DNA of 35,458 nucleotides from a bacterium (GTDB lineage Bacteria > Vulcanimicrobiota > Vulcanimicrobiia > Vulcanimicrobiales > Vulcanimicrobiaceae). The notes beneath the pieces are model-generated. The model was not told the origin of the DNA. It worked only from the letters and a program-made list of their open reading frames with translations, and searched no databases. Positions 1 through 8,778 of this stretch are shown piece by piece. The position numbers were made by a program, and so were the translations under genes. How positions within the stretch are numbered: position 1 is the stretch's first letter; each line of letters starts with the position of its first letter. The stretch covers positions 1 to 35,458 of the forward strand of contig JAJYFM010000020.1 in the NCBI GenBank assembly GCA_021790895.1, given 5' to 3'.

Positions 1-2397
1 GTCGTCTCGCTCACGAGATGGTTCTGCGCATCGTAGCTGCGCACGATGCTGTCGCCACCCTGCGCCGTCGTCGTGGTCGGCGGCAGTCCGGGGTCGGGGT
101 TGGGGGTCGAAACGCTCACCGTACAGTTGGGCGTTGCAGCATCGACCTCGCGCCCGGCGGCATCGTAGGAATACGTCGTCTGCGCTCCCGCCGTCATGTA
201 GCCAGTCACTCCCTTCGCGACGATCTGGTCGCTCCGCGCATCGAACGTGCCGCCGAGCGGAACGGGGATCGCGTAACCGTTGGCCATCGCCGTAATGCCC
301 ACCGGTTGTTGGCAGGCACTACCCGCGCTGCAAAATGTTGGCGCAGGCAGCCCCGCCCCGACTGCGCAGCGCGTCGCGTCGCTTTCGCAGGGTGCGGGCA
401 GCACGCTGCTAAGCACCGTGCCCTGCACTGCCGTACCATTGCCGATCTGCTCCCCGGCGAGTTCGCCGCGGATCGAATAGCTATCGATCGTGTTGAGCCA
501 CGTCGCGGTGGGAAATACGCTTCCGCCCGCACTCGTGGTGATACTCGGTGCGATAGCGCGATAACTCAAGGGGTTGCCCGCAGCATCGTAAGCGAACGAG
601 TTCTGCGTAAATCCGGTGGGGAAGGTGATGTTCGCAACATCGCCATACGCATCGTAGTGCGTCGTCCGCGGGCCAAACGTCAAGGAATAGGTTGCCGTGC
701 TCGTGCCGCTCGTAACTGCGGGCGTCGCGGCCGTCATCGTCGTGCCGGTGCTCGGATCGCTCTGCGTGAGCTCGCGCCCCGCCGTCGTGTACGTCCACGC
801 ATAGGCGCCGCCCGCTCCGGCGTTCACGCGCTGCGTCTGCAGCAAGCCATCGGTACGATAGCTGTACTGAAACGCATTGGGGAGGTTGATCCCCGCAGCG
901 GGAATCTGCAACGAGAGCGCGGCGCGCGCGCCATCGGGATAGTACGCGTACTGCGTGATCCCCGGATCGGCGAGCGCACCGCCGCTGGGCTCGGCCTTTT
1001 GCGTCAGCTCCCCAGCCGCATCGTACGTAGAGCTCTCGGTGCCCCAGGCAGGGGAGCTCACCGCAACGCTGCGTCCGTCGGGGTCGTAGCTGTAGGTACG
1101 GCTCGGCGTCGCATCGGAGAACGTCTTGCTGACGACCTGCCCATCCGCATCGTAGGCGATGCTCGTTGCCTGCCCCATCGCGTTGACGCTGCTCGTCAGC
1201 AAGCCCGCATCGCCCGGGCCGTCGTAGGTGTTGCGCACTTTCGGTGCAGCTCCGAACGCCACTTCGTAACTCGCCGTCGCGCGATCGAGCGCATCGAACG
1301 AACTGCCGCGCACGTCTTGGAAGACGCAACTACTCGGCCCGGTGGGACTGACGGCACTGTTGACGAGCGGATCGCTGGGCAAGCACTCTTGCGTCTTATA
1401 GAGATTCCCATACCCGCTCACCGTGCCGCTCCCGGCGAGCGTATCGCTTCCACCGAGATCGTAGATGTAGCGCATCATCCATGCAAACTTGTAGTAATCG
1501 TGCGTCGGGTCTTGCGGTGAAATCGTTTCCACTAACCGATCGGCGGCATCGTAAAAACGCTGCGTCACCCCGGCCGGCAACGACTCCGCGCTTCCGGCAA
1601 TCTGCCCGTTGTGCGAGATGATCGCGACGGCATTGCCGTCAGCGTCATAGGTCTGCGCATCGGCATACGTCGGCGGCGTACTCGCGCAGGCACCGCTCCC
1701 ATCCCACGCGTGTTGCAGCGCCGTCTCGGTGTAGGCAACCTGGCCGTCAGGCTGATAGCAGGTGTAGCTACCGATCCCATCGGGATCGGTCACGATCAGC
1801 GGCTGATGCAGCGAATCGTACTGCAGCTGCCAATCGCTGCTCCTGACGCCTTTGCTGTACGCAATCAGATCGCCGTCGGCGTCGTAGGTAAAGCGCTGCG
1901 TCGGCGCGATCGTGCTGCCGTCGGCTTGCGTAAAAGCATCGCCGCTCACCTGCGACGGCAAGCCGTTCGCATCGTAGGTGAAGTGGCGGTGGTACCCGCT
2001 CGGCGCGCTCGCCGTCGGCACGCCGTACGCATCGCTCAACCGCCCGAAGGGTTCGTTGGGGTCGCTGAAATCGTAGACGAAGCGCGCGGCCCCCGGCGAG
2101 CTGGCGGTGCAGGGATCGCCGCCGCTGCCATAATCGCCGCCGTGCTCGTGCACCCAGATCGGGTCGCAGGTGCTGGTGAGATTGCTAAACGCATCGTAGG
2201 TGTAGTCGGTCGTCGGGCGCAGCGTGCCGAGGCTCGTACTCACCGCCGGCAGCGCGACCATCGTGGTATTGCCGTTCGCGTCGTAGGCGTAATTGGTGGT
2301 ATAGTCGCGCGCATCGGTCGAAGCGACGAGGTTGTTGTTCGCATCCCAGCTCATCGCCGAGGTGAGCCACTCGCTCCCCGTCCACTGCGCGCTGCCG
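1..2397. repeat. Direct repeat copy A of the RHS core (about 2.4 kb)
   Basis: This block aligns base for base with 4612-7008. For example, position 541 matches 5152, 1381 matches 5992 and 2341 matches 6952. The differences I see are scattered substitutions, many at third codon positions. The repeat breaks at about 2397. Its left end lies beyond the window. Confidence 0.9.
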
Positions 2398-2486
2398 AGC
2401 GCGCGGCCGTCGGTGGCGGCGCACAGCCGGAGCACCGAGTGAATATCGCCTCCAAGCAATGCGCGACGAGGAGCGCGGTCAGCGCT
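1..2486 (-). CDS. RHS-repeat core, 5'-truncated orphan copy (partial, runs off the left edge)
   Basis: The minus-strand frame is open from an in-frame TAA at 2487-2489 to the left edge. It reads as RHS/YD-repeat protein: motifs such as NYAYDANGNTT, YTYDAFSNLTST and FVYDFSDPNEP are visible. From about 2397 leftward it parallels the intact RHS gene at a constant offset of 4611 bases, with no net insertion or deletion at the points I checked, so the frame is kept. Above about 2400 the similarity stops abruptly. Only about 25 unrelated codons remain, with no signal peptide or DUF6531 region. The first start-like codon is a TTG at 2457-2459 without a Shine-Dalgarno sequence. The piece is therefore probably untranslated alone, a silent cassette or decayed copy. 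It matches core residues of about 561-1359 of the intact protein, so its own C-terminal tip lies outside the window. The RHS assignment is firm. The orphan-cassette role is inferred. Confidence 0.8.
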
Positions 2487-3384
2487 TTACTCGGGTTTTC
2501 TTCGTCCCTTGCCGTCGAAATAAGGATTCCACATGTGCAACGCTGTCCGCGTCGAACACCCACGCGTTATTAACATTGCGGGCGATCACCGCGCCGGGAT
2601 CGTTCGCTGCGCGAAGATCACCATCCGCACCGCCGTAATACACGAGGCCGTCGGGCGTCGCTCCAATTGCCGTTCCCTGCATCCATGTCTTTCCGTCAAG
2701 CGAATACGTCCACACGTTTCCAGTCTCGGCGACACGCCGAGAGAGCATGAATCCGCTCCGATAGGGCAAGATTCCATCCGTGCAGCGAAGGCGCCGTACG
2801 ATCCGATCGGTTATGGGATTGAAGATCACGAGACGCGTCCCAAATCCGCCGGGGAAACGCTCTATACACGACGCGCCGGGAGCGAGTAGCGCTATCTCCG
2901 TCTTCGAAATATACGAGATCGAGCCGGCGTGATTATCCCAGAACCGAACGGATGATGTCCGCAGCGATGACGGGTCGCCGATACGCATGCTTCTTAGCGG
3001 GCCGCCCGCTCCTCTGCCGGATACGCAGTAGATCATTCGCCCGTCGTTACTCACCGCATAGGCTTCGTTATCAAAATTTGACAATTTCTGAGGATTGCCG
3101 CATGGGGGGACGCCGACGACGCGATTCCGCTGATCCAAAAGCTGCCCGCGCCGGTTAGTGTGAAAGATGTGGTTCAGGTGCTCGTCTGCAATTAGCCCGT
3201 ATCGGAGCCGTTTCGCCTTATTCCCCCACAACACCAGATAGCGATTGTGAAGCTCGCTAGGTATCTTGGCGATGATGACGACCCCCGGCGGAAGGGGGCG
3301 AGGTTTTTGCGCGCAGGAGGTCGCCCAGATCGCGCAAGCTACCGAGGACGCAACGACAAGTGCGCTACGAAAGAACGGCGTCAT
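2479..3384 (-). CDS. Lipoprotein, candidate immunity protein for the RHS tip
   Basis: The protein has 301 residues. A short positively charged start is followed by a hydrophobic stretch and a lipobox-like WATSC, so it is probably a lipoprotein facing the periplasm. The rest has irregular beta-propeller-like blades (for example NDGRMIYCVSG, GNVWTYSLDGKTW and TPDGLVYYGGADGDL). I do not recognise the family. The ATG at 3382-3384 shares one base with the RHS stop (TGATG), and a GGAAGG Shine-Dalgarno sits 8 bases upstream, so translation is probably coupled. The position directly behind a toxin-like RHS tip, the membrane anchoring and a visibly less GC-rich sequence together suggest a periplasmic immunity protein against a wall-targeting enzyme. 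That role is inferred from context. The 3' end runs a few bases into the open frame of the orphan RHS core. Confidence 0.75.
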   Translation of the reverse strand: MTPFFRSALVVASSVACAIWATSCAQKPRPLPPGVVIIAKIPSELHNRYLVLWGNKAKRLRYGLIADEHLNHIFHTNRRGQLLDQRNRVVGVPPCGNPQKLSNFDNEAYAVSNDGRMIYCVSGRGAGGPLRSMRIGDPSSLRTSSVRFWDNHAGSISYISKTEIALLAPGASCIERFPGGFGTRLVIFNPITDRIVRRLRCTDGILPYRSGFMLSRRVAETGNVWTYSLDGKTWMQGTAIGATPDGLVYYGGADGDLRAANDPGAVIARNVNNAWVFDADSVAHVESLFRRQGTKKTRVKR

Positions 3385-6300
3385 CAGAGGGGCCTTCCGG
3401 TCTCGGCGTCATAAAACATCGGCGAGCCACCCTTGCCGCCCGCAGAGTCGTCGTTGTTATCACGTCCGTAGCTGGTGATTTTCTTGTGTTGCCTTCGGAC
3501 ATGGGCCATGAAGGTTGCCCAGGATATCCTCTGAACTGTGCCATTGAGGCCTGTTCCGGTCCCTTCCGCGACCATCGTCGGGTTTCCCATTTTGTCGACT
3601 GCGGCGATGAGCGCGACGTGATCCAGATCGCCCGTCGCGCCCTGGAGGAACAAGATATCTCCAACATGCATTTTCGCGCCGAATGTAAACGCATGCAGTT
3701 GGCCGGTCGCTCCAAAGAAGTGCTGAAGGTTCGGAACATACCCCGCCATATCGAAGTTCGTTTTCCCTTTCAGGTAATTATATCCCCACACGTGGAGCGG
3801 ATTCAACCACGCGTCGACCTCAACCTCGGTTCGCAAGTTCAGACCGAGAGCAGCTTGGTACGACGAGAGGAGAAACGTCGTGCATGCCTCGCCGCTCTTG
3901 CCGTATCCTCCGTACGATCCGAGATATGTACCGAGCGCGTTTTCCTGCGCTACCGTAAGAAACCCGCTCGGATCCGAATACGCGACCGGATTATTGCCGT
4001 TCCACATGAAGGGTTTCTGCGAGCCGGGATCGGTGGTGGTACCGGCGTAGGCGTCGGGGCTCACCCATTGCGCGGTGTTGGGATCGTAGGCGCGCACGCC
4101 TTGGATCGTCACGTCGCCGATCTGGTAGCCGTCGGTGCGTGCCATCCCGATCTGCGGAGTGCTCACGTCATCCGGCTGCATCTCGCTGCTACCGTGATAG
4201 GGGTTCCAATCGAGTGTTCTCGTCGTTCCATTGGGTGGCGTCAGTTGCACCAGGTGTTGCAAAAACGCGCCGCTGGGGCTAAACGCGCTAAAGTAATCAT
4301 CGGTATGGGACTGCACCTGCGCTCCGCTTCCGTCGCGATCGATGGTGCTGATCGTGTAGGGCGCATTGAAGCCGTCGCTCCCCAGTTGCACTGCGCCGAG
4401 CTTCCCGATAAAGAGCGTCATCGCTGGGGAACTCGTCCCATTGGCTTGCGTCGTGTAGAGCAACGCGCTACCGTCCCAATGCAGCGAGATCGGTGGATTG
4501 ACCGCACTTGCGCTGCTATAGCTCCACGGATGCCCTTCCAGCCCCCACGCCCACTGCTCGCTGCCGATCCCGGCACCGGTGCAGACCGCCGCCGCGCCGG
4601 CGGCCAACGTCGTCGTCTCGCTCACGAGGTGGTTCTGCGCATCATAGCTGCGCGCGATACTATCGCCACCCTGCGCGGTCGTCGTGGTCGGCGGCAGCCC
4701 CGGGTCGGGATTGGGGGTCGAAACACTCACCGTACAGTTGGGCGTTGCGGCATCGACTTCGCGCCCGGCGGCATCGTAGGAATACGTCGTCTGCGCTCCC
4801 GCCGTCATGTACCCGGTCACCCCCTGCGCGATCAGTTGGTCGCTGCGCGCATCGAACACGCCGCCGAGCGGAACGGGGATCGCGTAACCGTTGGCCATCG
4901 CCGTGATGCTCACCGGTTGTTGGCAGGCACTACCCGCGCTGCAAAATGTTGGCGCAGGCAGCCCCGCCCCGACTGCGCAGCGCGTTGCGTTGCTTTCGCA
5001 GGGTGCGGGCAGCACGCTGCTAAGCACCGTGCCCTGCGCTGCCGTACCATTGCCGATCTGCTCCCCGGCAAGCTCGCCGCGAATCGAATAGCTATCGATC
5101 GTGTTGAGCCACGTCTTCGTTGGAAATACGCTACCGCCGGCGCTGGTGGTGATACTCGGTGCGATATCGCGATAACTCAAGGGGTTGCCCGCAGCATCGT
5201 ACGCGAACGAGTTCTGCATAAACCCGGTGGGGAACGTGATGCTCGCAACATCGCCATACGCATCGTAGCGCGTCGTCCGCGGACCAAACGTCAAGGAATA
5301 GGTCGCCGTGCTCGCGCCGCTCGTAACTGCGGGCGTCGCGACCGTCATCGTCGTGCCGGTGCTCGGATCGTTCTGCGTCAGTTCACGCCCCGCCGCGGAA
5401 TACGTCCAGCTGTAGGTGCCCCCGTCTCCGGCGTTCACGCGCTGCGTCTGCAGCAACCCGTCGGTGCGGTAGCTATACTGAAACGCATTGGGGAGGTTGA
5501 TCCCCGCAGCGGGAATCTGCAACGAGAGCGCGGCGCGCGCGCCATCGGGATAGTACGCGTACTGCACGATCCCCGGATCGGCAAGCGCACCGCCGCTGGG
5601 CTCGGCCTTTTGCGTCAGCTCCCCAGCCGCATCGTACGTAGAACTCTCGGTGCCCCAGGCAGGGGAGCTCACCGCAACGGTGCGCCCATCGGGGTCGTAG
5701 CTATAGCTGCGCGCCGGCGTGTTATCGGAGAATGTGTCGCTGACGACCTGCCCGTCGGCATCGTAGGCGACGCTCGTCGCTTGCCCGGTTGCGTTGACGC
5801 TGCTCGTCAGCAAGCCCGCATCGCCCGGGGCGTCGTAGGTGTTGCGCACTTTCGGCGCCGCCCCGAAGGCGACTTCGTAGCTCGCCGTCGCGCGATCGAG
5901 CGCATCGAACGAACTGCCGCGCACGTCTTGGAAAACGCAACTACTCGGCCCGGTGGGACTGACGGCACTGTTGACGAGTGGATCGCTGGGCAAGCACTCT
6001 TGCGTCTTATAGAGATTCCCATACCCGCTCACCGTGCCGCTCCCGGCGAGCGTATCGCTTCCACCGAGATCGTAGATGTAGCGCATCATCCAGGGAAATT
6101 TGTAATAATCATGGATCGGATCAGTGGGCGAGATCGTTTCCACTAACCGATCGGCGGCATCGTAAAAGCGCTGCGTTACTCCGGCGGCGAGCGACTCGGC
6201 ACTTCCGGCAATCTGCCCGTTGTGCGTGGTGATCGTGACGGTATTGCCGTCGGCGTCGTAGGTCTGCGCATCGGCATAGGTCGGCGCCGTACTCGCGCAC

Positions 6301-8687
6301 GCACCGCTCCCATCCCAGGCATGCTGCAACGCCGTTTCAGTGTAGGCAACCTGGCCGTCAGGCTGATAGCAGGTGTAGCTGCTCACACCATCGGGATCGG
6401 TCACGACCAGCGGCCGATGCAGCGGATCGTACTGCAGTTGCCAGTCGCTGCTCCCGACGCCTTTGCTATACGCGACGAGGTCGCCGTCGGCGTCGTAGGT
6501 ATAACTCTGCGTCGGCGCAATCGTGCTGCCGTCGGCTTGCGTAAAAGCATCGCCGCTCACCTGCGACGGCAAACCATCGGCGTTATAGGTAAAGTGGCGA
6601 TGGTATCCGCTCGGCGCGCTCGCCGTCGGCACGCCGTAGGCATCGCTCAACCGCCCGGCGGGTTCGTTGGGATCGCTAAAATCGTAGACGAAATGCGCGA
6701 CTCCCGCTGAGGTAGCGGTACACGGGTCGCCGCCGCTGCCGTAATCGCCGCCATGCTCGTGCACCCAGATCGGATCGCAGGTGCTGGTGAGATTACTAAA
6801 CGCATCGTATGTATAGTACGTCGTCGGGCGCAGGGTGCCCATGCTCGTGCTTACCGCCGGCAACGCCACCATCGTGGTGTTCCCGTTGGCATCGTAAGCG
6901 TAATTGGTGGTATAGTCGCGTGCATCGGTCGACGCGATGAGGTTGTTGTCGGCATCCCAACTCATCGCCGACGTGAGCCACTCGCTGCCGCTCCAATGCG
7001 CACTCGTCGTCACGCGCGCGAAAGAATCGAGCGTCCACTTCGATGCATGCCCGTCGGAATCGGTGAAAGCAGCATTCAACGTCCCGAGGCCCGTAAACGT
7101 CGCGCTCTGCCAGGCCTGCACACCGCTTGCAACCGTCGGCTGCAACGGCGTATTGGTACCGTCGTTGGGCGTGAAGTTCACCACGCCGACGTTGACGACG
7201 CTGCTCACCGCATCGCCGGTGTAGCCGAACTGCACCGAGTCGCCCTGCGTCGCGGCACCGCTGCTGCGCACGCTCTCTACGTAGCGCGGGCTCTCCACAT
7301 CGGTGAGCTGATGGTTCGCGCCATACCCGTAGGTCGATGGGCGCACGCCGCTGCCGTTGCTGGGACTATCGACTTCAATCAAATCGCCTGCGGCATCGTA
7401 GCCGTAGGTGATGCTCACCCCATCGGGGCGTTGTAACGCGGTGAGCTCGTCGTGCCCGTTCACCAAGCCGAAGCTCAAGGTCAGCGCTTGCCCGTCGGAA
7501 TGCGTCACGACGATCTGCGTGAGATTCTCGGGGTTGGTGGCGTTTCCACCCGCCCACGAATATGCGAAATTCAGCGCATTGTTATAATTGCGCGCTTCGA
7601 TTTGGCAGACGCGCCCCCAATAGGCACTGGGCGTGCCGCATGCGGCAAAGGGCGCCCAGAAGTGATAGCGCGTGCCGCTCTTCTTCGTCCAGAAATACCC
7701 GCAGCCGCCGTCCCAGGTCAGCTTGGAATGCACGCCGGGCGGCGGATTCCATCCACCAACACCGTTGGACGTATAGTCGTAGCGCGTGCCGTCGATATCC
7801 CACACCGTTACGGTGTCGGTTGCAGCGACGTAGCTTAAATGCGCATCGAACGTGTTGGTCCAACCGTTGCCGTACGCCGACGGCTGGCCGCCGTCGCTGC
7901 CGACGCTATTATGCGTGCTCTGCGAGTTGTACGTCCGCCGGAACGCTAAATCGATGCCGCGTTCGGGCACATCAACATCGTCGGCTTGCACGACGAGGTT
8001 GCCGCTGCCGACGTTGACCATCCACTTGCCAACGCCCGGGAGCGCGCCTTCTTCGTACGTCCACCAGCGATTGATGCCGGGGCGCAGAGCTGGTGCGGGT
8101 ACCGGGGTTGCCGTGGCGATGGGAGCCAGCGTCGGCGTTATCACCGGTTTCGGCGTTGCCGGAACCGGCGTCGGCGTTACCACGGGCTTGGGTGTTGCAG
8201 GCACCGGCGTCGGCGTGGCGATGATCGGATGGCAATTGGGAAAGATGCCGATCGTGCCTGTTGAGCAATGCCCGAAATTGATCGCAGGCGTCCGTATTCC
8301 GGTCGTCGGCATCGTCGCGCGCATCGCGCGTGGATCGCGAATCGCACCCATCTGCATGCGCACCGGCAGCGGAGCGGCGACCGGCGAGCCGTAGCGCACC
8401 ACCGGCTCCACGATGCGATAGCGGGCAACGTTCGGCTGCACGAGCGCACGACCCACGCGCACGATCCGCGGCGCCGGAGCATGCATCGCACCCCAGCGAT
8501 CGCCATTTCCGTCGATCATCGCTACCAACTCCGAACCGCGGATCGCGGCTACGACTGGGGCAAACACCGCCGCGATCGTCGAGCCGATCGGTGGGGCAGC
8601 AGACGTCTGGGAAGCGGCGAGTGCCGAGGCCCCCGACGATTCCAAGCAAAGAGCAATAAAGAGCAGACCGGCAAGCCAACGACGCAT
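3384..8687 (-). CDS. RHS-repeat polymorphic toxin-like protein with NlpC/P60-like C-terminal tip
   Basis: The protein has 1767 residues. Residues 1-25 form a signal peptide (MRRWLAGLLFIALCLESSGA, then SALA). A Thr/Pro-rich linker with repeated VPATPKPV units covers about 157-203. A DUF6531-type entry domain follows from about 226 (SGNLVVQADDVDVPERGIDL). Many YD repeats then run to about 1560, ending in the RHS boundary motif NNPVAYSDPSG. The last 192 residues are a separate tip with Cys1602 in GEACTTFL and His1690 in GDLDHVALI, the spacing of an NlpC/P60 or related amidase. RHS proteins make beta-shell cocoons around such tips, and a cell-wall-cleaving tip suits a periplasmic immunity lipoprotein downstream. 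Translation starts at an ATG abutting a T7 tract; the only Shine-Dalgarno candidate (GGAG) is 13 bases away. The core from about residue 561 to 1359 is duplicated at 1-2397. Family certain, toxin role likely, enzyme class moderately sure. Confidence 0.92.
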   Translation of the reverse strand: MRRWLAGLLFIALCLESSGASALAASQTSAAPPIGSTIAAVFAPVVAAIRGSELVAMIDGNGDRWGAMHAPAPRIVRVGRALVQPNVARYRIVEPVVRYGSPVAAPLPVRMQMGAIRDPRAMRATMPTTGIRTPAINFGHCSTGTIGIFPNCHPIIATPTPVPATPKPVVTPTPVPATPKPVITPTLAPIATATPVPAPALRPGINRWWTYEEGALPGVGKWMVNVGSGNLVVQADDVDVPERGIDLAFRRTYNSQSTHNSVGSDGGQPSAYGNGWTNTFDAHLSYVAATDTVTVWDIDGTRYDYTSNGVGGWNPPPGVHSKLTWDGGCGYFWTKKSGTRYHFWAPFAACGTPSAYWGRVCQIEARNYNNALNFAYSWAGGNATNPENLTQIVVTHSDGQALTLSFGLVNGHDELTALQRPDGVSITYGYDAAGDLIEVDSPSNGSGVRPSTYGYGANHQLTDVESPRYVESVRSSGAATQGDSVQFGYTGDAVSSVVNVGVVNFTPNDGTNTPLQPTVASGVQAWQSATFTGLGTLNAAFTDSDGHASKWTLDSFARVTTSAHWSGSEWLTSAMSWDADNNLIASTDARDYTTNYAYDANGNTTMVALPAVSTSMGTLRPTTYYTYDAFSNLTSTCDPIWVHEHGGDYGSGGDPCTATSAGVAHFVYDFSDPNEPAGRLSDAYGVPTASAPSGYHRHFTYNADGLPSQVSGDAFTQADGSTIAPTQSYTYDADGDLVAYSKGVGSSDWQLQYDPLHRPLVVTDPDGVSSYTCYQPDGQVAYTETALQHAWDGSGACASTAPTYADAQTYDADGNTVTITTHNGQIAGSAESLAAGVTQRFYDAADRLVETISPTDPIHDYYKFPWMMRYIYDLGGSDTLAGSGTVSGYGNLYKTQECLPSDPLVNSAVSPTGPSSCVFQDVRGSSFDALDRATASYEVAFGAAPKVRNTYDAPGDAGLLTSSVNATGQATSVAYDADGQVVSDTFSDNTPARSYSYDPDGRTVAVSSPAWGTESSTYDAAGELTQKAEPSGGALADPGIVQYAYYPDGARAALSLQIPAAGINLPNAFQYSYRTDGLLQTQRVNAGDGGTYSWTYSAAGRELTQNDPSTGTTMTVATPAVTSGASTATYSLTFGPRTTRYDAYGDVASITFPTGFMQNSFAYDAAGNPLSYRDIAPSITTSAGGSVFPTKTWLNTIDSYSIRGELAGEQIGNGTAAQGTVLSSVLPAPCESNATRCAVGAGLPAPTFCSAGSACQQPVSITAMANGYAIPVPLGGVFDARSDQLIAQGVTGYMTAGAQTTYSYDAAGREVDAATPNCTVSVSTPNPDPGLPPTTTTAQGGDSIARSYDAQNHLVSETTTLAAGAAAVCTGAGIGSEQWAWGLEGHPWSYSSASAVNPPISLHWDGSALLYTTQANGTSSPAMTLFIGKLGAVQLGSDGFNAPYTISTIDRDGSGAQVQSHTDDYFSAFSPSGAFLQHLVQLTPPNGTTRTLDWNPYHGSSEMQPDDVSTPQIGMARTDGYQIGDVTIQGVRAYDPNTAQWVSPDAYAGTTTDPGSQKPFMWNGNNPVAYSDPSGFLTVAQENALGTYLGSYGGYGKSGEACTTFLLSSYQAALGLNLRTEVEVDAWLNPLHVWGYNYLKGKTNFDMAGYVPNLQHFFGATGQLHAFTFGAKMHVGDILFLQGATGDLDHVALIAAVDKMGNPTMVAEGTGTGLNGTVQRISWATFMAHVRRQHKKITSYGRDNNDDSAGGKGGSPMFYDAETGRPL
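3387..3962 (-). other. Variable C-terminal toxin-tip coding segment
   Basis: This segment encodes the 192 residues after the conserved SDPSG boundary. It looks more A/T-rich than the RHS core, as does the following lipoprotein gene. A composition break exactly at the core-tip boundary is typical of exchanged polymorphic-toxin tips. The Cys and His candidates lie at tip positions 27 and 115, with Glu133 (VAEGTG) or a nearby polar residue as a possible third member. A non-catalytic CHAP-like fold cannot be excluded. Confidence 0.6.
4612..7008. repeat. Direct repeat copy B of the RHS core (about 2.4 kb)
   Basis: This is the partner of the copy at 1-2397, in the same orientation, inside the intact RHS gene. 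The two copies flank the toxin tip and lipoprotein gene. Recombination between them would delete that pair or swap tips. Confidence 0.9.
8079..8219 (-). repeat. Thr/Pro-rich tandem repeat inside the RHS gene
   Basis: The stretch encodes tandem units of the form TPVPATPKPV between the signal-peptide region and DUF6531. The DNA units are near-identical. It is a likely extended linker between an exported N-terminal part and the RHS shell, and may vary in copy number between strains. Confidence 0.7.
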
Positions 8688-8752
8688 AAAAAAACGAGCG
8701 CTCCAAAGAGTGAGGGTGATGAGGGTTTGCGGGCGCTCGATACACCGAGCGC
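8688..8752 (-). promoter_or_regulatory. Alternative hairpins with T7 tract before the RHS start (attenuator-like)
   Basis: Read on the minus strand there are three short elements: GCGCTCG (8752-8746), CGAGCGC (8739-8733) and GCGCTCG (8701-8695), followed by seven Ts (8694-8688). Elements 1 and 2 form a 7-bp hairpin with a 6-base loop. Elements 2 and 3 form a 7-bp stem with a 31-base loop directly before the T tract, as in an intrinsic terminator. The two pairings are mutually exclusive. The T tract abuts the RHS ATG. It could terminate secretin transcription or attenuate RHS expression. I see no leader peptide or ligand-binding fold. Confidence 0.45.
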
Positions 8753-8778
8753 TTCATTGAATTCTCTAGCAAAGCAAG

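Noticed and set aside
18-1520. 500-codon plus-strand open frame
   Set aside because: It is antisense to the RHS core, Arg/Ala-rich, with no domain, and has a counterpart at 3360-6146 antisense to the other copy. It results from the regular codon pattern of YD repeats.
3360-6146. 928-codon plus-strand open frame
   Set aside because: Same explanation: an antisense shadow of the intact RHS gene, with composition unlike a real protein.
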